From Unio delphinus (taxonomy: Eukaryota; Mollusca; Bivalvia; Unionida; Unionidae), in NCBI GenBank assembly GCA_029339505.1, contig JAQISU010000123.1:3456501-3520500 (forward strand): a DNA stretch of 64,000 nt, in the 5' to 3' direction. Shown piece after piece: positions 1-14,210 of the stretch. Both the position numbers and the translations under genes were made by a program. Positions within the stretch are counted from its first letter, which is position 1, and every line of letters begins with the position of its first letter. The notes beneath the pieces were generated by a model that saw nothing but the letters and a program-made list of their open reading frames with translations, was not told where the DNA came from and made no database searches.

Positions 1-1212
1 TATACTGTGTATGGTACATGTATAATGTGTATGGTACATGGTATACTCAATATGGTACATAGTATACTGTATATTGTACATGCATACTGTATATGGTACA
101 TGGTATACTCAGTATGGTAAATGGTATACTGTGTATGGTACATGTATACTGTATATGGTACATGGTATACTGTGTATGGTACATGGTATACTCAATATGG
201 TCCATGGTATACTGTATATGGTACATGTATACTGTATATGGTACATGTATAATGTGTATGGTACATGGTATACTCAGTATGGTCCATGGTATACTGTGTA
301 TGGTATATGTATACGGTACATGTATACTGTGTATGGTACATGTACGCTGTATATGGTACATGTATACTGTGTATGGTACATGTATGCTGTATATGGTACA
401 TGTATACTGTATATGTTACATGTATACTGTGTATGGTACATGGTATACTCAATATGGTACATGGTATATTGTATATGGTACATGTATACTGTGTATGGTA
501 CATGTATACTGTGTATGGTACATGCATAATGTGTATAGTACATGTATACTGTATATGGTACATGGTATACTCAGTATGGTAAATGGTATACTGTATATGG
601 TACATGTATACTGTGTATGGTACATGTATACTGTGTATGGTACATGCATACTGTATATGGTACATGCATACTGTATATGGTACATGCATACTGTATATGG
701 TACATGGTATACTGTATATGGTACATGTATACTGTATGTGGTACATGGTACATGTATACTGTGTATGGTACATGTATACTCAATATGGTACATGTATACT
801 GTGTATGGTACATGTATACTGTGTATGGTACATGTATACTGTGTATGGTACATGTATACTGTGTATGGTACATGGTATACTCAATATGGTACATGGTATA
901 CTGTATATATAGTACATGTATACTGTGTATGGTACATGTATACTGTGTATGGTACATGTATACTGTGTATGGTACATGTATACTGTGTATGGTACATGTA
1001 TACTGTGTATGGTACATGTATACTGTGTATAGTACATGTATACTGTATATGGTACTTGTGTACCGTGTATGGTACATGTATGCTGTGTATGGTACATGTA
1101 TACTGTGTATGGTACATGTATACTGTGTATGGTACATGTATACTGTATATGGTACATGTATACTGTGTATGGTACATGTATACTGTGTATGGTACATGGT
1201 ATACTCAATATG
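1..1212. repeat. 20-bp satellite array
   Basis: Tandem array with a 20-bp unit close to TACATGTATACTGTGTATGG, mixed with 21-bp variants containing GGTATACTCAATATGG. The array begins before the window and stops sharply at about 1,212. The unit has no stop codon in any frame on either strand, so long Met/Tyr/Val/Cys-rich open frames occur in all frames. They are a by-product of the repeat and are not genes. Confidence 0.97.
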
Positions 1213-1639
1213 AATTATCCTAATATAAACCAAATTATATACCCCACTACTTGACCTTGGTAATAATTCCATTGTCTGAAAAATACTCTGCAAACTTAAT
1301 AGTAAATTTCCTGTCTAGGCTTTTCTTAGGTCAAAATGAAGACTCTTTACATCAAACTGATGTTGACTTTTTTTTTACAGTTAATAATGATCTGAACATT
1401 TGATACTCAGAGAGAAATGTTAATGATGTATTATGCTATCTTCAAAAAATATCACTCGTTAGGTACACCATTAACTTTATTTTGGACAAAGTTTAAGTAC
1501 AGAAAATAGATATTCAGAATATACAATCAGTTTTGGTTGACCATATAACAGTTGTATAAAATAGTCTAGCACTGTCACTATATTTACACCAACCAATAAT
1601 CAAAGGATACTACTTCACTAAAATAAAAAAATCCAAAAT
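1213..1639. other. non-coding spacer, nothing recognised
   Basis: AT-rich single-copy-looking sequence between two satellite arrays. I see no open frame, RNA gene or repeat I can support. Confidence 0.5.
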
Positions 1640-2240
1640 TCATCACACAGATCACTAAAATTATTTTTGCAGTGATAAAAAAACACTTAAATCTCTAAAG
1701 CTATTTTTGTAGGGATAAAAACTACTTCCATCATTAAAGTTATTTGTATAGGAATAAAAACAACACTTAAATCACAAGCTATTTTTGTATGGATAAAAAC
1801 AGCACTTAAATTACAAGCTATTTGTGTAGGGATAAAAACTACTTAAATCACAAAAGCTATTTGTGTAGGGATAAAAACAACACTTAAATTACAAACTATT
1901 TGTGTAGGGATAAAAACAACACTTAAATCGCAAGCTATTTGTGTTGGGATAAAAACATTTAAATTACAAGCTATTTGTGTAGGGATAAAACAACACTTAA
2001 ATTACAAGCTATTTGTGTAGAGGTAAACACAACACAAATAACTAAATCTCATGGGATAAAAGCAACACTTAAATCACAAAGTTATTTGTGTAGGGGAACA
2101 ACTCCCCTCCCTTAAATCACTAAAGCTCTTTGCATAATGATAAAAACCACTTAAATCACTAAAACTAATTCTGCAGTGATTAAGCAACACTTAAATCACT
2201 AAAGCTATTTGTGTAGGGATATAAACAACAAAGTACAAAA
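1640..2240. repeat. degenerate ~40-bp tandem repeat
   Basis: About 14 imperfect units built around 'cacttaaatcacaagctat', 'ttgtgtagggataaaaacaa'. Units vary in length by a few bases. No coding content. Confidence 0.85.
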
Positions 2241-2745
2241 ACTCATGGGATATGGGATAAAAACAACACAAATTACTAAAACTATCATGTGATAAAACAA
2301 CACAAATTACTAAAACTGTCATGTGATAAAACAACACAAATTACTAAAACTCATGGGATAAAAACAACATAAATTACTAAAACTGTCATGTGATAAAACA
2401 ACACAAATTACTAAAACTGTCATGTGATAAAACAACACAAATTACTAAAACTAAGGGGATAAAACAACAAATTATTAAAACGAATGTGATTAAACAACTA
2501 ATTACTACAGCTGTCATATGATAAAACAACACAAATTTTTTCATGAGATAAAACAACACATTGTGTCATTGGATAAAACAACACAAATTGTGTTATGGGA
2601 TCAAACACAACTTATGTCAAGGGATAAAACAACAAATTGTATCATGGAATAAAACAAATCAAATTATGTTGGATGAAACAACACAAATTGTGTTATGGGA
2701 TAAAACGACACAAATTGTGTTAGGGAATAAAATACCTAAAAATTG
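2241..2745. repeat. degenerate ~34-bp tandem repeat
   Basis: Continues the previous array with a related unit that includes 'aaattactaaaactgtcatg' and 'tgataaaacaacac'. It decays toward 'aaattgtgttatgggataaa' at the right. The open frame at 2,561-2,746 is simply this repeat read in frame. Confidence 0.85.
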
Positions 2746-5419
2746 ATATATTCACCATCACATCGTTACGTACATATATCCAAAGTGACAAGCCATTCTT
2801 ACTGTTCAGAAAGTAGACAGAAATATTTTTTTCAATATTAAAATTAAAGCAACAGTTCTGGTATCAAGATTTAATCCCAGTTTGTCTAAAGGTTTAGATG
2901 GGATTAAAAAGTTGAATAAAAGCTAGTTGTATAAAAATACATTGAAAATTATAGAAATATTTCAATTTCTTTGTTTCAAGCATAAACAATGTTTACTTCA
3001 ATTTTCATATGCAGCTGTATAGGTTACTTTCAGCAATGATATCATACTCCAGATTGGGAACACTATCTTTGAAATTAAGACATTAAAAATGGTAAAGTCT
3101 GAGGAAGAACATGTTACCTGTACATATTTGATGTGGGTGAACAGAAATTTACACTTGAAGATATTGTGTTACATGGTTGTTTTAGAATGAATAAAGAAAA
3201 GCATTGAATAATGTACGATTTAAAAAACAGTATTCAGCATCTGAATCAGCTATAAAATGGTCCATTATGGAAATGGAAATAAATCGGAAATAATTTTTAT
3301 ATTTGTAGAAAAATTGCCAATTGCTAGACATAATTGCTAGTAACGATTTATCCTATTGGTAATACCAAAACAACAATTTATCAGGCACAAGGTGTTCTCT
3401 GATGATTTCATACCATTTGAAATTATGGACAAATTATTGATGAAAGTATTTATGACGGATTTGCTAGGATCTTGAAAGTAAAGTTGCATACTACAAATAA
3501 ATCATTTAATTGAAACAAATGGGATAAAGAAAAATAAAATAGATCAAATTGAAGTAATGGTTCACTGAATAATGTGCTTTTACATTATAAGTGAGAGAAG
3601 ATACACAAAGAAGAGTATCCCTGTGCTTGCTCAATGGATGGTAGATCCAATTTAATTGTTGCTGTTGGGTTTAATGCCATTTCTCAGCACACGATAGGCT
3701 ATGCATGGCAGCCAGTATTATTGGTGGAGGAAGAACCCAGGAAAAACACCATAAAGAACCACCTACCCATGAGAAACTACTGGCAAGCTTTCTCACATAA
3801 CCCATTGGCTGAATCTGAGACTAAAACCTATGCAGACAGAGGTGAGATGGCAGTGATCCATAACGGCGCACATTTTAAACCACTCTTTCCACTTTAATTG
3901 CAAACATAAATGTACCTGCTAGTAATAATTTATCCTACTGGCTTATTGATAATACCAAACTACAATTCATCAGGCACAAAGTATTCTCTGATGATTTCAT
4001 ACCATTTGAAAACATAAAGCAATGGATAAATATATTTGATTCTCAAAATACGCTTCAGCAGAGAAAGTGAAATTGAAAGAAAGGAATTATACACACCTTG
4101 CTCTTAGACATCATTAAGGAGCAATAACATGAAAGATGATGAAGAAAATGTTGTGCATATAACTGTTAAGATTTGGTTAAAAAAGGAAAACTTGCAATGC
4201 TTTTCAACTTTGACTAAAAAAGTATATAGAACAGTTTCGCTTTTGATTCAGTAGAAAATGGGTTGATGTTTTCAGAAAATTTAATTGATGGCTATAAGAA
4301 CCCTACTCGTTTATTAAAATGACATGACTCCAGTTGTAGCAAGAAAGAAAACACCACAAAGTATCTAAATGTAAAATAATTTAATCAATTATAAAATAGA
4401 AAAAGACATTTTGTAATGGTCCACCATAATAATTTTAGAGAAAAAAATATTTAAATTCAGAAAATCAATTTTAGGTGATGACTTGAAGATATACAGGTAC
4501 ATGTATGTTTATAAGCAAAAGTTATCTATATGAGACAAACAAGATATGGGCAGTGTTGTAAAGATTTTAATAGGCAATGAAACCAAGGGCAAACATAATG
4601 TACTTGTTGAATGCAAAGATATTAATAGTTTAGTAGTTCGGAGCTAGCTGAATTAATAGTTAGGAGCCAGCTGAATATGGTATGCCTTTTAAACAATTGA
4701 AGATAACTGAAAAATGATGCAATCTTTATTAAAACATTGACTTTCTTTTAAAGATGATGACATTCTAGAATGGGACTGGTGAAAAGAAGTAAAATGAGAA
4801 AAGCCCATTAGAAACTAAAGGAGTTAAAATATGCAAGATTTGTGAATTTGTGTTTATTAAAAACCAAAAACCACACAAATACACCAGTGATTAACTAAAT
4901 AGTAAACACGCAAAACGTTAGAAAAAGATGACTATAATGAAGACAATGACATAGCATGGCGATAAAATTACATTATCAGACACATAAATACCAAAGGTTA
5001 AAAATATGAAGTTGATTCCAACTTCTTTTCTGCTGGCAGACGGCAACTTTTGGATCATCTGGGAATTAAAACTGTGCCTAATAACAACGCGTGCCTTAAG
5101 TTGATATCGGTGCGGATCTTTTGCCGCCTTTTCCTCCCAGCCTTAGCCAGACATGGTAATTATTTAATTAGTATGAGGTGCACAAACAAATGTGTACGGA
5201 GTGATGAAAGGAAACTTCGTTATGCTGCCATGATTAACACGTACAATATTAAAAAATAATCATACAAGGTTACAATACATACATAATTTGATTACCACAT
5301 GCTGAAAAACATCGTGAGTCAACATGTTCCAATACACAATGTAGGTAAGAAAATGCACTTTCTAAAACTCTGAAAGACGTGTCTTAGATAAATGCATTAT
5401 ACATATTACAAAGGCGACA
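2746..5419. other. AT-rich non-coding region with one duplicated ~90-bp segment
   Basis: Mostly featureless AT-rich DNA. The segments at 3,334-3,422 and 3,917-4,011 are direct copies (both contain 'tctgatgatttcataccatt'), about 590 bp apart. Between them is an 87-codon open frame at 3,634-3,897 (+) with no family I recognise. The flanking duplication suggests a decayed mobile element, but nothing diagnostic is visible. Confidence 0.45.
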
Positions 5420-6870
5420 GAAGTGAGTGCAACAACTACGGGGACATTTCCTTTCTCAGCATCGTGGGCCAAGTCTTCGCACGCGTCATCCTAAACAGAT
5501 TGCAGACGCTTGCTGACAGAGTGTATCCAGAGTAGCAGTGCAGGTTACGAGCAGAGAGGTCCATACTCGACATGATCTTCTCCATCAGGCAACTGCAGGA
5601 AAAATGCAAAGAACAACAAAAACACCTCTTCCTGGCCTTTACAGACCTCACCAAGACGTTCGAGCTGGCCAGCAGAGACAGACTCTGCACAATCCTGACG
5701 AAGATTCGATGCCCTCCAAAGCTGCTAAGCAAGATCCAGTCCTTAACGATAACATGAAATACACATTACAGTACGATGGCTCAACGTCCGACCCCTTCAG
5801 CATCCGCAGCGGAGTGAAACAGGTTTGCGTCCTAGCCCCCACGCCTTTCGGCATCTTCCTCGCTGTCCCGCTCAAGTATGCCGTTGGAACGTCCACAGAC
5901 GGGATCTACCTGCACATGCAATCAGACGGCAAACTATTCAACCTGCCACGACAAAAGGCAAAGAACAAAGTGCAAGAAGCAACCATCAGAGACACACTCT
6001 TCGCAGACGATGCTGTTCTAGCTACTCACTTATAAGATGAGTTACAACACCTAATGGACCTCTTTATTAAAGCATGCGATGAGATTGGGCTGATCATCAG
6101 CCTAAAGAAAACAAACGTGATATCTCATAACGCATACCCACAAACATTATCAACAACAACTACGAACTTGAAATAGTCAGTTCACGAACCTCGGCTCTAC
6201 CATGCCCATCAACCTATCGTTCGATGCTGAGCTCAACAATAGGATTGGAAAGGCATTAACAACTTTCTCCAGTTTGTCGCAGAGAGTGTGGAACAACAGC
6301 ATGCTAACCCTGAACACTAAGATCTCCGTGTACCGTGCCCGCATGCTAAGCACTCTCCTGTATGTCATTGAAACCTGGACTCTCCACCTCACAAAACAAA
6401 AGACAGTCTTTCACATACGATGTCTCCGACGTATACTAGAGGTCACTTGGAGTAATCGTGTAACAAACAACAAGGTGTTTGAACGTGCCAAGTTTTACAG
6501 CTTGGACACACTCCTCCGCCAACGACGCATCGGATGACTTGGCCATGTACGTCGGATGGATAATGGATGGATCTCCAAAGATCTTCTTTATTCGGAACTA
6601 AACCTCTGTCAATAAGGTCGATCGGACGGCCACATTTCTGCTTCAAGGATGTCTACAAGCGCGATATGAAAGCCCTTGATATCGATGTCAACAGCTGGGA
6701 AGAGCTTGCTCTTGACTGGCCCAGCTGGCGACACGCGAAGACAAGCTACACTTGCTAGCTGATGAAAAACAATCTCGGAGGAAGAAGAAGCATCTCCAAC
6801 ACACACCAAACTCAACTTCAAAGTGCAGCAAGGACTGCCACTCCCGTGTTGGGATACATAACCACTACAG
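5420..6870 (+). mobile_element. LINE relic: reverse transcriptase C-terminal half and zinc-finger tail
   Basis: A 5'-truncated, frame-broken non-LTR retrotransposon. Translation in shifting frames gives the RT landmarks in order: CNNYGDISFLSIVG near 5,425, FTDLTKTFELASRD near 5,640, the region before the palm (QYDGSTSDPFSIRSGVKQ, 5,771-5,822) and the catalytic FADD box (TLFADDAVLATHL, 5,995-6,035). The C-terminal domain RCLRRILEVTWSNRVTNN (6,420-6,470) follows, then a terminal Cys/His finger (CSKDCHSRVGIHNH, 6,823-6,865). Several stops and frameshifts make it a dead copy. Assignment to LINEs is firm; I do not assign a clade. Confidence 0.88.
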
Positions 6871-7609
6871 ACGCTGAACAACTAACAATTTGGACATCAC
6901 TCATGGGTGCACTTGCATCGTCTCTCGAGACTATTGGATGTCAACAACACATTACCATAAACAATGCACACCTTTCATCTGGGAAACGATGCATAATACT
7001 TACATTGCTAATTCAATAGGTAACGGAGGTAATGTTCAATACAATACCCTTCTAACAACCTGTATTGCAGCTGCAGACATTAAGAAGCAACACACAGTGC
7101 ATGCATATAAAACAACATCAAAACTGAGGCTAAGACAGTGAAGGGAGGAAGAGAAAAAAGAGAAGGATAGATAGACAAAGCAGTTTTGCCAATTAGGGCC
7201 TAAAATTAAAGAAGTGGAAAGGCACCCACAAATTATAAGCGTGACGGTAATAACAGAACAGCCCATGAAATCCACGGAAACATGCGGATTAAGAACAAGC
7301 AGTGGCAGAATACGAACTTCCCCTACTTCACACAACTCCATCTTCTCAGATGGTGGACAACTAAGAAGATGTTCGAAGGAAAAACAAGAAATTTCAAAGT
7401 GAAGCAGATGGTCACCATCCACGCTAGGTTCACCTCCTTGGAATTAATCATGTTGTGGGTGGCCAAGGAAAATCAGAATAATGCATCGAGGATCTAAGAA
7501 TATGGACAGCTAAGCAGAGAACTGAGAGAAGACGCACAAAAGGCACGATGAAACCTGAAAAAAAAATGGGTGAGACCTTCCCGCTCAGAGTCTGAGTACG
7601 ATAAGATAA
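6871..7609. other. spacer between LINE relics
   Basis: Short open frames on both strands without recognisable motifs. The part after 7,280 could be upstream sequence of the next LINE fragment, but I could not match it to an RT domain. Confidence 0.4.
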
Positions 7610-8150
7610 TTATGCAATAAAGACAGCCTCCGGCGTCTTCCATCTTAATAATGCAAAAGCGAAGCTTGAGCTTTGCATCCTATTCGATGGGCAGCAATTA
7701 AAACATGACCCGATATCTAAGTACATTGGCGTGACTCTGGACACATCACTGACATTCTACAACCACCTAAATAAAACTGCAGTAAAACTTAACAATCGAA
7801 ACAGACTGGCTGGCTCAACATGCAACGCTAGTGCTCAGACACTCAAGACATCAGCTCTGGCCATCTTTTATCCAACATTATAGTATTGCACTCCAGTCGG
7901 GCTCGATTATTCCACACCAAGTTAATTTATATCCAGTTCAACACCACCTTACGTCCTACTCCTTTACCATGGCTGCCGGTACTCATCAACATTCCTGTTC
8001 CACGTCTGCGTTGCCAGGAAGCAACCACAAAAGTGTTAGCCAAGTTCTATGCCATTGAGAAACTTCCACTGTACATGGACATCACCTCACATCTAGCAGT
8101 CCACTTGACTTCGAGACGACATATCTGGTTAGGTTCGTTGCCATATGTCT
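7610..8150 (+). mobile_element. second LINE relic: RT thumb/C-terminal fragment
   Basis: Broken frames give a run typical of the end of jockey-like RT proteins: FHLNNAKAKLELCILFDGQQ (about 7,637-7,696), then KYIGVTLDTSLTFYNHLNK (about 7,719-7,775), then AQTLKTSALAIFYPTL followed by a stop near 7,880 where an alanine-to-cysteine 'YCTPV' box continues. A proline-rich 'LRPTPLPWLPVL' box follows near 7,950. No RT palm is present, so this is a short relic of a different LINE from the one at 5,420-6,870. Confidence 0.7.
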
Positions 8151-8551
8151 GCCCTTCTGGCTACAACATTCCACGTCATATGTAGACCACGCTGTACCGC
8201 TTTCAGACAGGACAGGTCGTTGTGCGGTCAACCTTGTTCGATGAGGCCAAGCCATCTGATTTTTCCTGTTGCTGTGGAATTCTACGAATCAGGTCTCACA
8301 TTCATTGTGAACAGATGTCTACTAACACCGTTACCCCGTGGACTGCAGGATATGCACCCTGCTGATGATGAAGCTATTAATTGGCTGAACCAGTACTGCA
8401 AATGATAAAATTAAATCAGTTATGATTAAATTGGCGTTGAGCTCAAGCTAAATGTTCTAACATATTCCTGGTATGGGATGATAATGCAATCAATCAAAAC
8501 CGAAGAAGCAACCCTCACGGCCGGCACAGGGAGGACAGCAGCATTGGTAAT

Positions 8552-10419
<1,868 letters not shown>

Positions 10420-10945
10420 GTGATAGTCATGTATTTCTACTGACACCTCACAGTCTCTATTGAGACACAGAGCTATGGTCATACGTTTCTATTGACACCT
10501 CACAGTCTTCATTGAGACACACCGCTATGGTCATACGTTTTAACTGACACCTCACAGTCTTCATTGAGACACATGGCTATGGTCATACGTTTCTACTGAC
10601 ACCTCACAGTCTTCATTGAGACACTGGGCTTTGGTCATACGTTTTAACTGACACTTCACAGTCTTCATTGAGACACATAGCTATAGTTATGCGTTTCTAC
10701 TGACACCTCACAGTCTTCATTGAGACGCATAGCTATGGTTATGCGTTTCTACTGACACCTCACAGTCTTCATTGAGACATTGGGCATTTCTACCGACACT
10801 TCAATCTTCACTGAGACTTGAGGCGATGGTCATATGTTTCTAACGACACCCTTACAGCTTTCATAGAGACATTGGGCGATATTCATATTTATTTCTATTG
10901 ATACCCTCACATTCTTCATTGAGACACGAAACGATGGCCTAGCTA
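10420..10945. repeat. 52-bp minisatellite, about 10 units
   Basis: Unit reads approximately 'acctcacagtcttcattgag', 'acacatggctatggtcatac', 'gtttctactgac'. Copies are well conserved in the middle (10,480-10,760) and degrade to the right. There are no unique spacers between copies, so this is not a CRISPR-type array. Confidence 0.9.
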
Positions 10946-11269
10946 CACCACCTTATCATCCGTGATGCAACATTTCTGAAAGCAGTTGTCCATAGTCAGA
11001 GACACCAATTTCAGCTGACAAGTTTCTTCATCATTTTCCTCCAGCCACGGTAGATATTGAAAGCTTTGAAATGCCATGAGATCAGACGTAAAATATCAAT
11101 AGACAAGTATATATCCGCGGGAAGAATTTTGTCACACTGGCTGTGACATTAACAGTCAGCACGATGTTTTACGTCATCATCACCATTGTACCCTAGACAG
11201 ACTAAACAATCTAGGCCTTTTCAAAAGTAAATAATATAACGCGTTTAACTGAGGACTATTTCATGCGAA
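10946..11269. other. spacer between minisatellites
   Basis: AT-rich sequence without open frames or repeats that I can support. Confidence 0.4.
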
Positions 11270-11520
11270 GAAATTCTGAATACGAAGCACATGCTGATCA
11301 ATATCTAATTACTGGTTTAGACTAATAGAATATGCTGACCAATATCTAATTCCTGGATGGTTGGTGTAGAATTATAGAATATGCTGATCAATATATAATT
11401 CCTGGATGGGTGGTGTTGAATTATAGAATATGCTGACCAATATATAATTCCTGGATGGGTGGTGTTGAATTATAGAATTTGCTGATAAATATCTCAATAT
11501 TGGATGGTTGGTGTAGAATT
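11270..11520. repeat. ~49-bp minisatellite, about 5 units
   Basis: Units contain 'tatgctgaccaatatataat' followed by 'tcctggatgggtggtgttga' and 'attatagaa'. Confidence 0.85.
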
Positions 11521-11699
11521 ATTAAAATGTATGTACGGGTCATAAGCTGACTTATGCATGAAATATTGACAAGACTACATTGGCATAGTTAGGATTTTAA
11601 ATTGAGACCGTAATTTTCAGCAATTGCTTAACAATTTGATTTTCTTAAAAAAAATAAAAAGGATTCATACAAAGCATAACTCATCATATGTTTTATCTT

Positions 11700-12010
11700 T
11701 CTGTCAGGAGAGTAGTAATGTGGGGCGATATAGCGACAACGGGAAATCCAGTCAAAAAGGGCTTGGGCCTGTATAGCGACAATGGAAAACCCAGTCAAAA
11801 AGGTCGTTAGCCTGTGTAGCGACAAGGTGGTCCCGTATATCGACAAGGGGAATTTAACATGGGAACTATTTGGGCCTATATGGCGTCAAGGGGAATTGAA
11901 CATGAGAGCTATTTGGGCCTATATAGCGTCAAGGGAAATTTTTTTGAACATGGGGAATATTATTTGCATTTGGGCCTGTCTAGCGACAAGGGAAATGGAA
12001 GGCAAAGAAA
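11700..12010. repeat. irregular repeat containing 'tatagcgacaagggga'
   Basis: Five to six imperfect units of roughly 50-56 bp around 'gggcctatatagcgacaagg' and 'aacatgggaactattt'. The 87-codon open frame at 11,782-12,045 reads through these units and is not a credible gene. Confidence 0.7.
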
Positions 12011-12352
12011 GCAAATATCTTTTCGAGGTACATGAGTGGCCATGAAAAGGGCCTATGGGTTCTTCTTCTTCCTTTTTTATTTTCTACTGTTGTTCTACCA
12101 CCTTTTGATTTTATCAATGATTCCCTTTTTCTTCAGTCACGATGTTCCATAGCTCTAAACTTCTTTTGTATCTTTATTCAATTGTAATTTAATCTTTCAA
12201 ATTCCTCTTTCTTTTTTTTTGTTTTCATTGTCCTTTCTCTCCTTTCTCTCCTTACTCCAGTTATCTTTCATCTTCTTCACTTCTTCTAATAGCTCCTTTC
12301 TCATCAGTTCTTCAGCTTTCTTGAGCTGGTTCAAACCATTTTGGACATGAGG

Positions 12353-12630
12353 TCACTCTGTCAAGATATTATCTACGTTTTGGACAATATCTATCACTTC
12401 ATTTAATGTTCCCACTCTGACATAGGGTGGGTTAATCCAGCTCGTAACGTTTCGGCTTCTTCTTCTAGCATTCCTTCTAAGAGCTCCTTGGCTATTTTCA
12501 GTCTGTTTGCAAAGTCCAGGCTGTTCGTAAACTTCCACTCATTATGAAGTTTTTCCACTACATATTCCCCGTCTAATATCCAGAAATAGCTGTGTCTTAA
12601 ATTGTTGAATAAAGTTGATGCTGTCACCAT
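12353..12630 (-). other. unrecognised coiled-coil-like open frames, possible gene relic
   Basis: Two overlapping minus-strand frames (12,403-12,630 and 12,353-12,538) encode Glu/Leu-rich stretches such as LKIAKELLEGMLEEEAETLR that look like one helical protein interrupted by a frameshift. I recognise no family. It could be a chance product of a decayed repeat. Confidence 0.25.
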
Positions 12631-12639
12631 CTTCTATGG

Positions 12640-13959
12640 TTATTCCGTGGAATGGTTCTAATATTTTTTTAATAGGAATTAAGATCGCATGCGGAACTAT
12701 GTGCTTTCGCGACTAGTTAATGCCCTTGGGTCGGGCTACTTAATTGGTCGGGACCAAAGGTAACTTTGACTACGCTAGGCTGTGTTGTCGCAGTCTCCCC
12801 GGCACCCGCGTTAAATGGCAGTCTCGTCTTAGAGTAACATGTCGGGTCACGGCAAATCAGGAAGGCACCCAATTTAAGAAAGTTAGTTTGCCAAATTGTT
12901 TCACTCTAGTTAAAGACAGAATCCAATCGGTTTGATATCTTATTACTTCTAAAATGAAGTATTAAGTATCTGTGTAATTAATGAATTGCCAAATAGTTTA
13001 GTTGTACTTTTACATCAGTGTGAGAATAGGCCGAGCATGAAATCAAGATTTCCAACATATAATCAGAACCCGTGTTACGTAAAAGTAGATAAAGTCTAAT
13101 GGATCAGCCATGTTTTCGTCGACATTCAGGTTAGCATAGTTCTGTTTCTCCACACTTCTGGATGTTGCCATTGTTTACGCTTGAAATGCCCGGGTCGCAC
13201 TTATTTCTAATCTAGTCCAGTTTTACTATGGACAGAAAAAATACAAATAATGTGTAAGCCACCTGTGCAATTATATCAAATCCATATAATCATACAATTT
13301 TTCATCTTTCCTATCAATAAATATTTCTAGTACATAGTGTACATGTTGTAGGTCCTTAACAAATGCAACTGCTAAAATGTCTTAGCGACATAAATGAGTG
13401 TAGTCACTGTTAGGTATTTTAGCTTGTTAATTTTGAGCGGTGGTCAAAATTGATCAAGTTAGATTTCGAGAAAGAAATTGTTCGACAAGGGTTATCGTAC
13501 CAAATTAGAACCCTCGGGAAAAAAATTAAGAGTTGGAGTGGGGTGTGTTTAGTGTTATTTCATTTCTTCCTTCTTTTTCTCTTCTTTTCAATTTTCTCTT
13601 TCCCACTTTCTTCCTACTCCCTTCTTCCCTCTTTCTTTCCTTTTCCTTCTTCCATCCTTCTTTTCCCTTTCCTTTTACTTTTTCTTGTCGGTTGGTTGGT
13701 GTTATGTTTCCTTGAGCTATCACTATTTGATCCCGGTGTTCTCATCCCACTTGTATTTATCTTGCCACTTGTCAGTTGACTGGTTTTACTGTACCTACAT
13801 TGTGCCACTACTTAGTGTAATGTTCTCTTTTTTCCCCTTTCTCCTTCTTCCCTTTCGCCGTTTCTTCCTTTTTTCCTCGCATTACAATGTTTATATTATC
13901 CACCCCTTCTCCCTTCCTTTCACCTTTTCTCTTTCATTTTATATATATATATATTAGGG
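12640..13959. other. non-coding region with pyrimidine-rich tracts
   Basis: No supported gene. Strongly strand-biased CTTTTC-rich tracts occur at about 13,555-13,690 and 13,825-13,945, followed by a short (TA)n at about 13,941-13,956. Open frames here (poly Phe/Leu/Ser or poly Lys/Arg/Glu) reflect the base composition. Confidence 0.6.
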
Positions 13960-14210
13960 TAATGTTAAGTGGTTCTGCTTTTTTAAGCTAGCGGTATTAC
14001 TATCCGCTCTGGCCCCTTTAACCGATATGGCCTCGTTAATTATTTATTTATTTGGTAGTTATAATATTTAATTTTTGTCTGTTTATTTAAGGCATTGTTA
14101 ACGTGGGTCTGCTTTTGAGCTAGCGATGTTATTATCTGCTCTGGCCCCTTGATAAATAATAACTTTATGGCTATGTTTATGTTTATTTATTTATTTGATG
14201 GTTTTGATAT
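13960..14210 (-). repeat. two ~125-bp repeats in the 3' tail of a LINE
   Basis: The two copies share 'ttttgagctagcgatgttat' and 'ctgctctggcccctt' plus a TTTATTTATTTAT-rich stretch. They lie immediately past the minus-strand LINE open frames that end at 14,211, so they probably form its 3' untranslated tail. Confidence 0.6.

Noticed and set aside
38..1293. Long overlapping open frames on both strands (up to 376 codons)
   Set aside because: They are the 20-bp satellite read in every frame; composition is only the repeat.
5050..5259. 69-codon plus-strand frame
   Set aside because: No motif, no repeat relationship, composition like surrounding non-coding DNA.
10420..10945. Regularly spaced repeats resembling a CRISPR array
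   Set aside because: No unique spacers; whole 52-bp units are repeated, and the context is eukaryotic.
13450..13957. Phe/Leu-rich hydrophobic frames that look like membrane proteins
   Set aside because: Caused by CTTTTC-rich pyrimidine tracts.
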